Below, piece after piece: positions 25,691 through 35,297 of a DNA stretch of 64,000 nt. Source of the stretch: JBMOKU01 sp049324315 (GTDB lineage: Bacteria > Bacillota > Clostridia > Peptostreptococcales > Thermotaleaceae); the NCBI GenBank assembly GCA_049324315.1, contig JBMOKU010000053.1:62001-126000 (forward strand), read 5' to 3'. The stretch's first letter is position 1. Every line of letters begins with the position of its first letter. The translations under genes and the position numbers were made by a program. The notes under the pieces are model-generated. The model had not been told where the DNA came from. It did not search any database and was given only the letters and a program-made list of their open reading frames with translations.

Positions 25691-27324
25691 TGTTCATGGA
25701 TCATAACGTTTTTAAAAACATAGCTTTGGATTATGTATTTGATCGAATCACAGTCTATACACCCTTTGGTGAGACCGCGAAAAAGCAAATGCAGCCATAT
25801 CGAAAGGGCGATGAAGATAAGCTTTTGGAAGAATATGATCGGATTGGACACATTGTTTCTTTGATAGAATCCCAGCGATATACCCTATTAGAAATAAGAA
25901 ATCTATTTAAGTCTATTAAGGATTTGCGGGGTTCCTTTAAAAGGGTAAGGGAAGAGACGGTGTTAAGTACAGTAGAACTCTTTGAAATAAAAATATTCAT
26001 CGGTCTGCTGGAAAAGCTGGAAGAAAGCTTGAAAAAGCTAAAATGGCATATTCCAGGGGATTTGGAGATAACACCAATCCCTTATTTAAAGACGTTATTT
26101 GACCCTCAAGACAGTGGAATAAACACCTTCTATATCTATGAGGAATATTCCGAAGCCCTTAAGGCCATCCGTGAGGAAATGAAGAAGATCGAAGGGGAAA
26201 TAAACCGGGGGAAGTTTGAACAGCGCACCAGAATTGAAGCACAGACCAATATCAAGCTGCGGCCCAATGGAGAAATCATCATCAACAAAAGCAATACGGC
26301 ACTGCTGGCGTCTGTAGAGGCCTGTGAAGAGCTTACATATAGCTCTGAAACGTATATGAATATTACCTATAAGCTGAAGATGGATGAACGTCATGAAGAA
26401 ATGCATCAGCATATGGAGCTGTTAAAGACCCAGGAGGAAGAGGAAGAATTCAAAATTCGACGATACTTAACTGGTGAAATTCACCGGTATATTGAGGATA
26501 TTGACAGCAATATCCAGGCCATTGGTGCTTTGGATTTATTGGTCGCCAAAGGATATTTGGCGGTAGGGATGAAGGCACTGAAACCTGAGATCATTGAAGA
26601 AGATCGAATTTATATTGAAGAAGGAAGACATGTTAAGGTGGAGGATTCTCTTCGGAAGCAGGAAAAGAAGTTTACACCCATAACCATAGGACTGAAAAAG
26701 GGTGTTACCTGTATTACTGGAGCCAACATGGGGGGGAAGACCATCACCTTGAAATTGATTGGACTGCTGACAGCCATGGCACAATATGGGTTGTTTGTGC
26801 CTGCGGCTAAGATGGCGTTTTCTTTGAGAGATACGATTTTTTTTTCATTGGGGGATTTACAGTCGACAGACATGGGGCTTAGCACCTTCGGGGCTGAGAT
26901 CATGGTTATGAAAGAAATGCTCAAAAAATCAGATGGTAGGACATTAATCTTAATTGACGAACTGGCAAGAGGAACCAACCCATCAGAGGGCTATGCCATT
27001 TCAAAGGCTATCGTAGATTACTTAAAGGATAAAAAAGCAATGACAGTAATCACAACACACTTTGACGGTGTTGCAGATGGTGAAGGGGTTTGCCATCTGC
27101 AGGTACGGGGACTGTCCGGTGTGGACTTTGAAGAACTCCAGCGTAAATTGGAGGAAACTGCCGGTGTGTTAGGTATTGAATTGGTTCATCAATATATGGA
27201 CTATCGTTTGGAATGTATAGAAAATAGAGGTATGGTACCTAGAGATGCCATCAATATTGCACGATTGATGGGACTGGGAGAAGAAATTCTAAAAGAAGCA
27301 GAGCGGAATTTGGAAGATATGTAG
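25690..27324 (+). CDS. kamC: Lysine 5,6-aminomutase reactivase ATPase KamC (MutS-like)
   Basis: 544 aa. ATG 25690 overlaps the kamB stop (GTG 25687 is also possible). The C-terminal half is a MutS-type ABC ATPase: Walker A at residues 344-351 (GANMGGKT), Walker B region LILIDELARGTNPSEGYAIS and the H-loop VITTHFDGV. The N-terminal half is helical, like the MutS core and lever domains, but no mismatch-binding domain is present. Its place between kamB and kamD identifies it as KamC rather than a repair protein. Confidence 0.88.
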   Translation: MFMDHNVFKNIALDYVFDRITVYTPFGETAKKQMQPYRKGDEDKLLEEYDRIGHIVSLIESQRYTLLEIRNLFKSIKDLRGSFKRVREETVLSTVELFEIKIFIGLLEKLEESLKKLKWHIPGDLEITPIPYLKTLFDPQDSGINTFYIYEEYSEALKAIREEMKKIEGEINRGKFEQRTRIEAQTNIKLRPNGEIIINKSNTALLASVEACEELTYSSETYMNITYKLKMDERHEEMHQHMELLKTQEEEEEFKIRRYLTGEIHRYIEDIDSNIQAIGALDLLVAKGYLAVGMKALKPEIIEEDRIYIEEGRHVKVEDSLRKQEKKFTPITIGLKKGVTCITGANMGGKTITLKLIGLLTAMAQYGLFVPAAKMAFSLRDTIFFSLGDLQSTDMGLSTFGAEIMVMKEMLKKSDGRTLILIDELARGTNPSEGYAISKAIVDYLKDKKAMTVITTHFDGVADGEGVCHLQVRGLSGVDFEELQRKLEETAGVLGIELVHQYMDYRLECIENRGMVPRDAINIARLMGLGEEILKEAERNLEDM

Positions 27325-27349
27325 GGGCGGGTTTCCATGCCCGCCCGCC
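27325..27349 (+). repeat. Half copy of repeat family A after kamC
   Basis: GGGGCGGGTTTCCATGCCCG begins directly at the kamC stop codon; arms GGGCGGG/CCCGCCC. Confidence 0.7.
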
Positions 27350-27350
27350 T

Positions 27351-27418
27351 AGGACTTGGGGACTGTACCTACTGTCACGCCTGTTCTTGGCGGGACTGAG
27401 GGACTGTCCCCATGTCCT
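27351..27418 (+). repeat. Dispersed repeat family B, long form
   Basis: GGACTTGGGGACTGTACCTA, CTGTCACGCC, TGTTCTTGGCGGGACTGAGG, GACTGTCCCCATGTCC. Outer arms pair, and GTCACGCC/GGCGGGAC form an inner hairpin. Confidence 0.8.
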
Positions 27419-27489
27419 ACATAGGGAATCATAGCCTATTCTATAAATCAAATCTTGAAATTGGATGTCTAAAAGGGAGGAAACGCAAA

Positions 27490-29046
27490 ATGCGAAGCAA
27501 GCTGAACTTAGATCAACAGCTGATTGAAAAGGCCCGAAACTCTGCTGCCAGAATTGCAGCAGATACGCAGCAGTTTATTGATCAGCATACAACGGTAACA
27601 GTTGAACGAGCGATTGCAAGACTATTTGGCATTGACGGGGTAGACGAGATCGGAAAACCCCTGCCAAATGTGATGGTAGACAATATGAAGGATGGCGGCG
27701 GTTTGTCCCAAGGGATAGCCTACTGGTTAGGCAATGCCATGATTCACACAGGCAAGCAGCCCCAGGAAATTGCTGAAATGGTGGCCAGGGGCGAACTGGA
27801 TTTAACAAAGATTCCTGTATCAGACCAGCGTAAAATCGAAGAAACCATACGACCCTTGGCGGAAAAAATGGTGAAAAAAATCCGGCAGAATCGTAAAGAT
27901 CGTGAAAACTTTCTAGAGACATTGGGTGAAGGCGCAAAGCCATATATCTATGTTATTGTGGCCACGGGAAATATCTACGAAGATGTATTGCAGGCCCAGG
28001 CCGCGGCAAGACAAGGCGCAGATATCATTGCTGTTATCCGTACGACAGGGCAAAGCTTACTGGACTATGTTCCTTATGGTCCAACCACAGAGGGCTTTGG
28101 AGGTACCTACGCAACACAAGAAAACTTCCGTATCATGAGAAAGGCACTGGATGAGGTTGGCCAGGAAGTGGGGAGATATATCCGCCTTTGCAACTACTGC
28201 TCCGGTCTTTGCATGCCGGAGATTGCTGCCATGGGCGCCTTGGAAAGATTGGACGTTATGCTCAACGATGCCTTGTATGGTATTTTATTCAGAGATATCA
28301 ATATGCAGAGAACCCTGGTTGACCAATATTTTTCACGGGTGATTAACGGATTCGTAGGCATCATCATCAATACAGGCGAAGACAACTATCTAACCACAGC
28401 CGATGCCGTAGAAGAAGCCCATACTGTACTGGCATCACAATTTATCAATGAACAATTTGCATTGAAAGCCGGTATACCTGAGGAACAAATGGGACTGGGT
28501 CATGCATTTGAGATGAATCCTGATATTAAGGATGGATTTTTGCTTGAATTATCCCAGGCGCAAATGGCAAGGGAAATCTTCCCGAAGGCGCCGCTAAAAT
28601 ATATGCCTCCTACCAAATTTATGACAGGAAATATCTTTAAGGGACATATTCAGGATGCACTATTCAATATGGTATCTGTTATGACCAATCAAGGAATACA
28701 GCTTTTGGGTATGATGACGGAAGCTATTCATACACCGCTTTTAATGGATCGTGCGTTATCCATTGAAAATACAAAGTATATCTTTGAGAATGCAAGAAGC
28801 TTTGGCGATGAAATTGAATTTAAAAAGGATGGCATCATACAAAAGAGAGCCCAAGAGGTACTTGGTAAAGCTGCAGAGATGCTGGAAGAAATCGAGCATG
28901 AAGGATTATTTGATACCTTGGCACATGGTAAATTTGCCGGTGTGAAAAGGGCTGTAGATGGCGGAAAGGGTCTTGACGGTGTAACCCAAAAAGGGGATAA
29001 ATATTTCAACCCATTTATTGAATTGATGTTGGGAGGTGCAAGATAA
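27490..29046 (+). CDS. kamD: D-lysine 5,6-aminomutase, alpha subunit
   Basis: 518 aa catalytic subunit with the TIM-barrel that binds adenosylcobalamin and PLP. It moves the terminal amino group of beta-lysine (or D-lysine) from C6 to C5. ATG 27490 follows GGGAGGAAACG; the upstream open frame runs through repeat B and is not coding. Conserved stretches: VIRTTGQSLLDYVPYGPTTE, RLCNYCSGLCMPEIAAMGAL and KYMPPTKFMTGNIFKGHIQD. The length matches characterised clostridial KamD. It overlaps kamE in TAATG, so subunits are translated together. Confidence 0.96.
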   Translation: MRSKLNLDQQLIEKARNSAARIAADTQQFIDQHTTVTVERAIARLFGIDGVDEIGKPLPNVMVDNMKDGGGLSQGIAYWLGNAMIHTGKQPQEIAEMVARGELDLTKIPVSDQRKIEETIRPLAEKMVKKIRQNRKDRENFLETLGEGAKPYIYVIVATGNIYEDVLQAQAAARQGADIIAVIRTTGQSLLDYVPYGPTTEGFGGTYATQENFRIMRKALDEVGQEVGRYIRLCNYCSGLCMPEIAAMGALERLDVMLNDALYGILFRDINMQRTLVDQYFSRVINGFVGIIINTGEDNYLTTADAVEEAHTVLASQFINEQFALKAGIPEEQMGLGHAFEMNPDIKDGFLLELSQAQMAREIFPKAPLKYMPPTKFMTGNIFKGHIQDALFNMVSVMTNQGIQLLGMMTEAIHTPLLMDRALSIENTKYIFENARSFGDEIEFKKDGIIQKRAQEVLGKAAEMLEEIEHEGLFDTLAHGKFAGVKRAVDGGKGLDGVTQKGDKYFNPFIELMLGGAR

Positions 29047-29801
29047 TGTCCGTACAACAAGTGGATTTAACAAAAATTAAGCCCTATGGTGATACGATGA
29101 ATGACGGGATGGTGCAGTTAAGCTTTACGCTGCCTATACCTTATGGTGAAGAGGCAAAGGAAGCAGCCAGACGTCTTGCACTGAAAATGGGATTGGAAGA
29201 GCCCAGTGTTGTCCATGCAGAGGATTTGAAGGTTGGCTATACCATGTTTGTGTTATACGGAAAATGCCAACATACCATCGACTTTACCACCATCGAAGTG
29301 CCAAAGGTGGAAGGTGATGTCATGGATAAATATGAAGTGGAACACTATATTGAGGACAATATTGGGCGGGATGTAGTGATCGTAGGTGCATGTACAGGAA
29401 CCGACGCCCACACGGTAGGCATTGATGCCATCATGAACATGAAGGGCTATGCAGGACATTACGGATTGGAAAGATATAAAGGTATTCAGGCCTACAATAT
29501 GGGAAGTCAGGTGCCCAATGAAGACCTGGTAGCAAAAGCTATCGAGTTGAAGGCCGATGCAATCCTAGTTTCCCAGGTAGTAACCCAGAAAGACGTTCAC
29601 ATTCCAAATCTGACACAAATGGTTGAACTGCTGGAAGCAGAAGGCATCCGGGATAAGATCGTCTTGGTATGCGGAGGCCCTAGACTTAGCCACGAACTGG
29701 CTAAGGAACTAGGCTATGATGCAGGCTTTGGCTCAGGCAGTTATGCAGAGGACGTGGCATCCTTTGTGGTGACAGAGATGGTAAGAAGAGGATTGAAATA
29801 G
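29046..29801 (+). CDS. kamE: D-lysine 5,6-aminomutase, beta subunit
   Basis: 251 aa cobalamin-binding subunit. The base-off B12 motif DxHxxG is present as Asp120, His122 and Gly125 (GTDAHTVG). Lys133 in MKGYAGHYG sits 11 residues after the cobalt-ligand His, the same spacing as His133 and Lys144 of the characterised enzyme, where that Lys binds PLP. The C-terminal Rossmann-type B12 domain (DAILVSQVV, IVLVCGGPRL) is complete. It ends the cluster and is followed by a strong terminator. Confidence 0.96.
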   Translation: MSVQQVDLTKIKPYGDTMNDGMVQLSFTLPIPYGEEAKEAARRLALKMGLEEPSVVHAEDLKVGYTMFVLYGKCQHTIDFTTIEVPKVEGDVMDKYEVEHYIEDNIGRDVVIVGACTGTDAHTVGIDAIMNMKGYAGHYGLERYKGIQAYNMGSQVPNEDLVAKAIELKADAILVSQVVTQKDVHIPNLTQMVELLEAEGIRDKIVLVCGGPRLSHELAKELGYDAGFGSGSYAEDVASFVVTEMVRRGLK

Positions 29802-29848
29802 AAAAAGACATGGGGACAGAAAAGCCTGTCCCCATGTCTTTTTATTTA
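29802..29848. terminator. Strong bidirectional terminator after kamE
   Basis: AAAAAGACATGGGGACA (29802-29818) pairs perfectly with TGTCCCCATGTCTTTTT (29827-29843). It also ends the convergent gene at 29846. Its stem is the same sequence as the outer arms of repeat family B. Confidence 0.93.
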
Positions 29849-30409
29849 TCTCTTCACCTTAACCGTAAGACTATTGTACAGCATTACGGCAATATCCCCT
29901 CTGGTTACTGCTTGGTCAGGTACAACCTTGACGCCCTTTGTAATACCTAAGGTATTGGCTTTGCTGATAAAGTTGTTGGGCCAGTCATCAGCTGGAACAT
30001 CTTTCCCGTAGCCCAATGCATTAACGATAATGGTCAATGCTTCGCCATAAGTAATGTTGTTGTTGAATCGGAAAGTGCCATCCTCGTACCCTCTAATGAG
30101 CTTTTCATTAACAGATATGTTGATATGTCCTGTTCCCCAATGATCCTTTGGAACGTCTTTAAAGACAGTGGTTCCTTTGCTATTAAGGGCGTCCTTTTCT
30201 TTACCGATCAGTCTAACGGCTACGGCAGTAAATTCAACCCGTGAAATGTTATCCCCAAAACGCATATTGCCATCCGGATCTCCCAATAAAAGACCTAAAG
30301 CCTTTAATTCCGTTCCTATTTCAGTCAGTGTTTTCGTCTGGGCAAAGCTGCCCTGAAAGGAGAATAGAACGAAAGTAGTTACTAGAATGAATAGACCGAT
30401 TTTTCTCAT
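29846..30409 (-). CDS. Small secreted SLH-domain protein
   Basis: 187 aa, signal peptide MRKIGLFILVTTFVLFSFQG, and then essentially only SLH-type repeats: GLLLGDPDGNMRFGDNISRV, DHWGTGHINISVNEKLIRGY and NNFISKANTLGITKG. ATG 30409 is preferred; a TTG at 30412 directly ahead is possible, and GGGAGG serves either. With no other domain, it may be a wall-bound filler or a competitor for SLH sites. It is transcribed toward kamE and shares its terminator. Confidence 0.85.
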   Translation of the reverse strand: MRKIGLFILVTTFVLFSFQGSFAQTKTLTEIGTELKALGLLLGDPDGNMRFGDNISRVEFTAVAVRLIGKEKDALNSKGTTVFKDVPKDHWGTGHINISVNEKLIRGYEDGTFRFNNNITYGEALTIIVNALGYGKDVPADDWPNNFISKANTLGITKGVKVVPDQAVTRGDIAVMLYNSLTVKVKR

Positions 30410-30576
30410 CAAAATAATTCCTCCCTTTTACAGATCCACTTATCATCTTTCTTAGATACCAAAGTTGGTTAATTATACTATCTACTTTACATTATAACAG
30501 TGAAGGAATGTGAAAAGATTTCAGTTCTATTACAATTAGATAAAGATTGTATGTCATAGGTATAAGAAGACAGCAT

Positions 30577-30614
30577 AAAAAAGCTTCCGAAATATCACTT
30601 TCGGAAGCTTTTTT
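30577..30614. terminator. Terminator of the duplicated-domain gene
   Basis: AAAAAAGCTTCCGAAA pairs with TTTCGGAAGCTTTTTT; works for the minus-strand gene ending at 30621. Confidence 0.9.
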
Positions 30615-30620
30615 CATGGA

Positions 30621-31718
30621 TTAATATTCATAATCATAATCGCCATCAATATCATTGTCAGAATCATCATAAGAGTATTCAGCAATTCTGTAGTTGGAGC
30701 TGTCATAGACAATCACTTTGATATCTTCGTTAAAATCTTTGTCAATCTCTTTACAAATATCCAGAATGAAATCTCTAAAGTCAGACTTATTTCGACTTGA
30801 CCAATAGCTGGAGCTGCGGCTGAAATCGCCGTCCATTTCCACTTCAATATCATCATTGGACAAGTAGCGGAGACTGTATGTAAATTCCATAGTTCTACCG
30901 TTATTGGTATGGCGGTCATAATCGTCTTCCAAAGTGCTTTCCATATCATCCAGGTCATCATCATCACTACTGCTGCCGTAAGTATAGGCTTCTTCTAAAT
31001 CATTGTCAGAATCATCATAGATATATTCAGCAGTTCGGTCTTTATCTTTATCATAGACGATGATCTCCACGTCCTCATTAAATTCTTTGTCGATCTCTTC
31101 GCAAATATCTAGGATGAAGTTTTTGAAGGTTGAATTACTCCTACTTGTCCAATAGCTGGATGTGCGATCAAAATCTCCGTACATCTTGACACGAATATTA
31201 TCATTGGAAAGTTGACTTACATCATAGGTAAAATAGAGATTTCTTCCATTATTATAATGTTTTTCATAGTCATCAGCCAGCAAATCCTCTAAATCTTCCA
31301 AATCATCAGAACTGCTGCTGGAACTTGTACTGGTGTTATCTTTTAGCATGGATAACTGAAGTTCCTTTTGCTCTAATTGAAATTTCAAGTCATTGACTTC
31401 TATATTCTTTTGTTCAAGCTGATACTTCAGCGTACTGAGCGCAACGGCGTCCGCCGTACTGCTTGTGATGTTCATGATTTTCCGATCATTATCCCAATTA
31501 AGGGTATAACCCAGATTTTTCGACAGATCATTTAAGGATACGTAAATATGATCATTGTAGATAAAGGGTTGATTGGTAAAAGTCATCGGCGAACCATTCA
31601 TGTTGATTTGAAGATTATAAAACCATGCAGTAATGGTTTTACTGTAGGTCTGAGAAGCGCCAACGGTTGTTCCAAGTAAAAACACAAGTAAGAAAGTACA
31701 TAATAATCTCTTTTTCAT
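30621..31718 (-). CDS. Secreted protein with stalk-like domain, coiled coil and a duplicated acidic domain
   Basis: 365 aa. ATG 31718 is chosen since GGGGGTAACC precedes it. Signal peptide (MKKRLLCTFLLVFLLGTTVG), then a copper-amine-oxidase-N-like segment (VSLNDLSKNLGYTLNWDNDR), a short coiled coil (LKYQLEQKNIEVNDLKFQLE), and two copies of a ~95-residue acidic domain. Matching lines in the copies: YDRHTNNGRTMEFTYSLRYL with YEKHYNNGRNLYFTYDVSQL, and FRDFILDICKEIDKDFNED with FKNFILDICEEIDKEFNED. I do not recognise the repeated domain. The Asp-rich ends suggest calcium or cation binding (inference). Confidence 0.8.
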   Translation of the reverse strand: MKKRLLCTFLLVFLLGTTVGASQTYSKTITAWFYNLQINMNGSPMTFTNQPFIYNDHIYVSLNDLSKNLGYTLNWDNDRKIMNITSSTADAVALSTLKYQLEQKNIEVNDLKFQLEQKELQLSMLKDNTSTSSSSSSDDLEDLEDLLADDYEKHYNNGRNLYFTYDVSQLSNDNIRVKMYGDFDRTSSYWTSRSNSTFKNFILDICEEIDKEFNEDVEIIVYDKDKDRTAEYIYDDSDNDLEEAYTYGSSSDDDDLDDMESTLEDDYDRHTNNGRTMEFTYSLRYLSNDDIEVEMDGDFSRSSSYWSSRNKSDFRDFILDICKEIDKDFNEDIKVIVYDSSNYRIAEYSYDDSDNDIDGDYDYEY

Positions 31719-31989
31719 ATGGTTACCCCCATGTTTTGCCATTTACCATTTTATTGTAACATATATTGATGAATTTTCTCAAGGTTTTCATGTATATTGG
31801 GGCTTAAGACGGGTCCCGTAATTTATTTAACACAATTGAAATACAAGAATTCGAGTTTTTCTGGTAAAATTAGACATAGAAAGGAAAGTATAAAGAGCGA
31901 CGCAAGTTTTACCGATACCTATATACGGAGTATTTTGATGCGTGAATTTGAAGGGGGGGACGACTGCATCCTTATGATGTAGTTTGCAT

Positions 31990-34900
31990 ATGAAGAAAAA
32001 AACTGTACTTAGTATATTATTATCTATTTTCGTTATGATTCTTTCTATACCTTATTCGCTTTTTTCCTTTGCCCAGGAAGATGTTTTGTCAGATATAGTA
32101 ATTGGAGGAACATCTGTTATTAATCAGGACAATCCTGTTATTAACTTGCTTGATCCAACGATTCAGTTTCAGTTTAAGTATCCGATTACCAATCTTGACA
32201 AAAATCAGGTTCATATAAAAACAGGAGAGGAAGCTTTTCCTTTAGACCCTGGAAATGATATTACTTTGTTAACAAATGCCCAGGGACAACAAACAATTCT
32301 CCAGATAAAAATTAACGATAATCCAAATCTGGGAAATGTTCCACTAAGAAAAAATACATCCTATCAGATTGAAATTGAGGCCGGAGCCTTACAACTGAAT
32401 TCGGGCTCTTTGATAACCAATGATGAAATAACGAAATCCTTCGTAACAGGGGGAACTGGAGCAAATCCTCAAGCAAATGCCTACAGTTCAAGTGAGGCGT
32501 TTACAGACGATATACGGAATAAGAGTCAAACCGGACTTGCAGCAGACGGGGCGATCCACATAAAATTTGACCGAGAAATAAAAATTGAAGAGGGACAGAA
32601 TCTAATTGATAATACGACACTATACAGAATGCTGGTACCTAAAATCACATTGGATGCGCCAAATGGAGAATTTCTTTATGAAAAAGCTGTAGACAATACG
32701 GTAGCAGGTGTTGTTTATGGAGAGGTCTATGTACATAAAGATGATTATAAAGAAGCTGTTGAACTGCAGAGTGTAGAAATCGTAGGAACACAGAAAAATA
32801 TTGTGAAAGTAAAATCCAAAAATCCATTGGCGTATTTAAACCAATATCAGTTGTCAATAGATAACCAAGAAATCGAAGATATTTACGGCTATAATGCGAA
32901 GGAAGACGTAAGTTTTTATTTCTGGACAAAAGTTTCTAGCAGCACGACAACACCATCATGGACAGGATTAAGCGGTAGTTTAGTATCTGGAGAATATTAT
33001 TGCAATTTGAATTATGGAGTCGAGAAGTATAGCCCTACCAATCCCATCGAATTAAATATCTCCGGAGCGGTGATCCCTTCTTCTAAAAACAGTGCCTTAG
33101 AAGGCAGTTATTATAAAAACAGAGGTTTAGAGAATATCATCCTAAGTCCGCTGTATGATGATGGTCAAGTGTATGTTGTTGGCAGTGAAACAGAAGATAT
33201 TGATCTGTTTTTAGGAGAGGATTTCCAACTGACCTTGTCAGAGGCTATCAGCCCGATAGGGCAGGCCGTCACATGGCAGTCTAAGGATGCTGCCATTGTA
33301 AAGGTTGATCAGGATGGAAACCTGGAGGGTCTGAAAAAGGGTACAACGCAAGTCTATGCCCTTGCGTCCGATGACAGCAGTATCTTGACCACTGTAACCG
33401 TCCATGTTCTAGAAGGTGCGTTAAAGATTGAGAAATTTGAAATTATCTATAACGCCAATGCATTGGATACGAAGCTGCTATTATACCCCAGCCAACTCTT
33501 AGACAGTGGAAGGGCTTATCGCCTCGTAATACCTGCTGAAACCTTTGAAACACGAGGCAGCACATATCTTCCTAAATTAACCATGGACTTTGTAACCGGT
33601 GGAGACAGCAGTGGCGATATTCGTATCGAATCTTTAGGAAACAACACGACAAATGTTGGAAGCCTGATGGGCAGCACTGAATTTATTTTCTGGATCTACG
33701 GGTATAACTTCCACGAGAAAATAAAGAGTATCGAGCTGCTTCGGGAAGACGGGACGCACCCTATAACCATTGATCCTAAATACATCTACTTTGAAAACGT
33801 GGACAAAATTAAGGTTACTTTAAAAGATCCTTTAAAAGCATCCGTTGCAAAAGAGGATTACGCAGGAAAATACACGTTGGCAATCAATTTTGAGAATCCT
33901 AATAATCCTTCTGAGACTGTTTCGGTAGCAGCACCTGCTAATTTATATTTTGAGATTCTTACTTTGGGAAAACCTGTTGTGACAGCTACGTCTCCCAGCA
34001 CCAGTGGAACGGTGGATGAAAAAAGTCTGACAAGATTGCAAGTTGTTTTTAACGATCCTGATGGGAAATTAGGTATCTATAATACAACGACAGGTCTAAC
34101 CAATATGATGGATTCCATCGTTAAGGCACTGGGGAGCAGCGCTTCCATGATTGACACCGATGCTATTAATGAGATTCTAAATATGAATGAAATCGATCGG
34201 GAAAGCTACATTGCATCAAACATACTTGTAAAAAATACCACGAATAAAACGGCAACCCTATACGTTCCATTAAAACCATTACGTTCCCAAACCACCTACT
34301 ATGTTACGCTGCGACCGGGGATTGTGACAAACGATGCAGGAACCAACGATGAGATCACCTGGTCCTTCCAGACCCGTTCGGTGCCCACGGTCCATGAAAT
34401 AAGCATCGGCAGTGTGGTTGAAGATTATGATGAGGATGAACCGATTATCCTTAAAGGCGACTTCTTTGAAAACACAAGTATTTCCGTATACTTCAATGAT
34501 ATAGAGGCAGACCGGGTTGATGTGGAAGAGGTTGAAGATGAAAGCGGAAATGTGATTGAAAAAATTCTGAAGGTTTATCTGCCTGAAGGCAGCAACAAAC
34601 TGCCAGCAGGGACTTATAATATAAAAGTGGTAAATGATTCTGACCATTCAACCATCGAATATGGTGCTTTCAGTGTAATAAAAAAGGGTGAAAATGCACC
34701 AAACAGTGATTATTTAGTAAAAGGGAAAGAAAGAGAAGGCGAAATAAGGGGAAATCTAAAAGTCAGTGAAGATACCCTCCATTTAAGCTCTCGCTACACA
34801 GATGATGCTTTTGTTACCCTTGAATTGGATGATCTGATGGAACAGGATGTTTATCTGAGAAAAATCCAGTTTGACGGTCATAAGAGCGATAAGATCGGTA

Positions 34901-35271
34901 TATTGGAAACAAAGTCAAAATGGAGCGATGTGACCCTCTATGGTGTGACCTTGGACAATCATAGTGAAAGTGATGAAATAACCATCACAGTGGGAAGGGT
35001 AGAACCCACGGTTGCCCAATCTTTAGGAAAAAAGCTTGGAAGTAAAGCAGTAAAATCCCAGTACATACAGGTATCCGGAGAAAATTATCTGATAACCGGC
35101 TTGCAGCTTCGTATACCTTTTTCGAACAGTAGTGGAAAGAACCTAAAAGTTTTGCGGTATGATGAGGCTACAAGAAATTTTTATGAAGTAAAAGCCGCCG
35201 TGAATTTAGTGGATGGCATTGTCAATGTAACTTCACAGGATAAAGGCATTTTTGTTGTCGTAGAAGAATAG
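31990..35271 (+). CDS. Large secreted Ig-like/TIG surface protein (1,093 aa)
   Basis: Signal peptide (KKKTVLSILLSIFVMILSIP), then several Big_5-like segments (YQIEIEAGALQLNSG, SQTTYYVTLRPGIVTNDAG), one Big_2 bacterial Ig domain (AVTWQSKDAAIVKVDQDGNL), a TIG-like domain (PIILKGDFFENTSISVYFND) and a distinct C-terminal domain ending KGIFVVVEE. No SLH, sortase or stalk domain is visible, so its anchoring is unclear. ATG 31990 or TTG 31984 start; neither has a good ribosome site, a real weakness of this call. It begins a run of three closely spaced genes (next gene 26 bases on). Confidence 0.82.
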   Translation: MKKKTVLSILLSIFVMILSIPYSLFSFAQEDVLSDIVIGGTSVINQDNPVINLLDPTIQFQFKYPITNLDKNQVHIKTGEEAFPLDPGNDITLLTNAQGQQTILQIKINDNPNLGNVPLRKNTSYQIEIEAGALQLNSGSLITNDEITKSFVTGGTGANPQANAYSSSEAFTDDIRNKSQTGLAADGAIHIKFDREIKIEEGQNLIDNTTLYRMLVPKITLDAPNGEFLYEKAVDNTVAGVVYGEVYVHKDDYKEAVELQSVEIVGTQKNIVKVKSKNPLAYLNQYQLSIDNQEIEDIYGYNAKEDVSFYFWTKVSSSTTTPSWTGLSGSLVSGEYYCNLNYGVEKYSPTNPIELNISGAVIPSSKNSALEGSYYKNRGLENIILSPLYDDGQVYVVGSETEDIDLFLGEDFQLTLSEAISPIGQAVTWQSKDAAIVKVDQDGNLEGLKKGTTQVYALASDDSSILTTVTVHVLEGALKIEKFEIIYNANALDTKLLLYPSQLLDSGRAYRLVIPAETFETRGSTYLPKLTMDFVTGGDSSGDIRIESLGNNTTNVGSLMGSTEFIFWIYGYNFHEKIKSIELLREDGTHPITIDPKYIYFENVDKIKVTLKDPLKASVAKEDYAGKYTLAINFENPNNPSETVSVAAPANLYFEILTLGKPVVTATSPSTSGTVDEKSLTRLQVVFNDPDGKLGIYNTTTGLTNMMDSIVKALGSSASMIDTDAINEILNMNEIDRESYIASNILVKNTTNKTATLYVPLKPLRSQTTYYVTLRPGIVTNDAGTNDEITWSFQTRSVPTVHEISIGSVVEDYDEDEPIILKGDFFENTSISVYFNDIEADRVDVEEVEDESGNVIEKILKVYLPEGSNKLPAGTYNIKVVNDSDHSTIEYGAFSVIKKGENAPNSDYLVKGKEREGEIRGNLKVSEDTLHLSSRYTDDAFVTLELDDLMEQDVYLRKIQFDGHKSDKIGILETKSKWSDVTLYGVTLDNHSESDEITITVGRVEPTVAQSLGKKLGSKAVKSQYIQVSGENYLITGLQLRIPFSNSSGKNLKVLRYDEATRNFYEVKAAVNLVDGIVNVTSQDKGIFVVVEE

Positions 35272-35297
35272 GATGGAGAAGGCGGTGACTATAAAAA

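Noticed and set aside
25690..27324. MutS mismatch-repair gene
   Set aside because: It has the ATPase but no mismatch-recognition domain, and its kamB/kamD context identifies KamC.
27412..27489. N-terminal extension of the kamD frame
   Set aside because: Begins at the end of a family B repeat; ATG 27490 has the ribosome site and gives the usual length.
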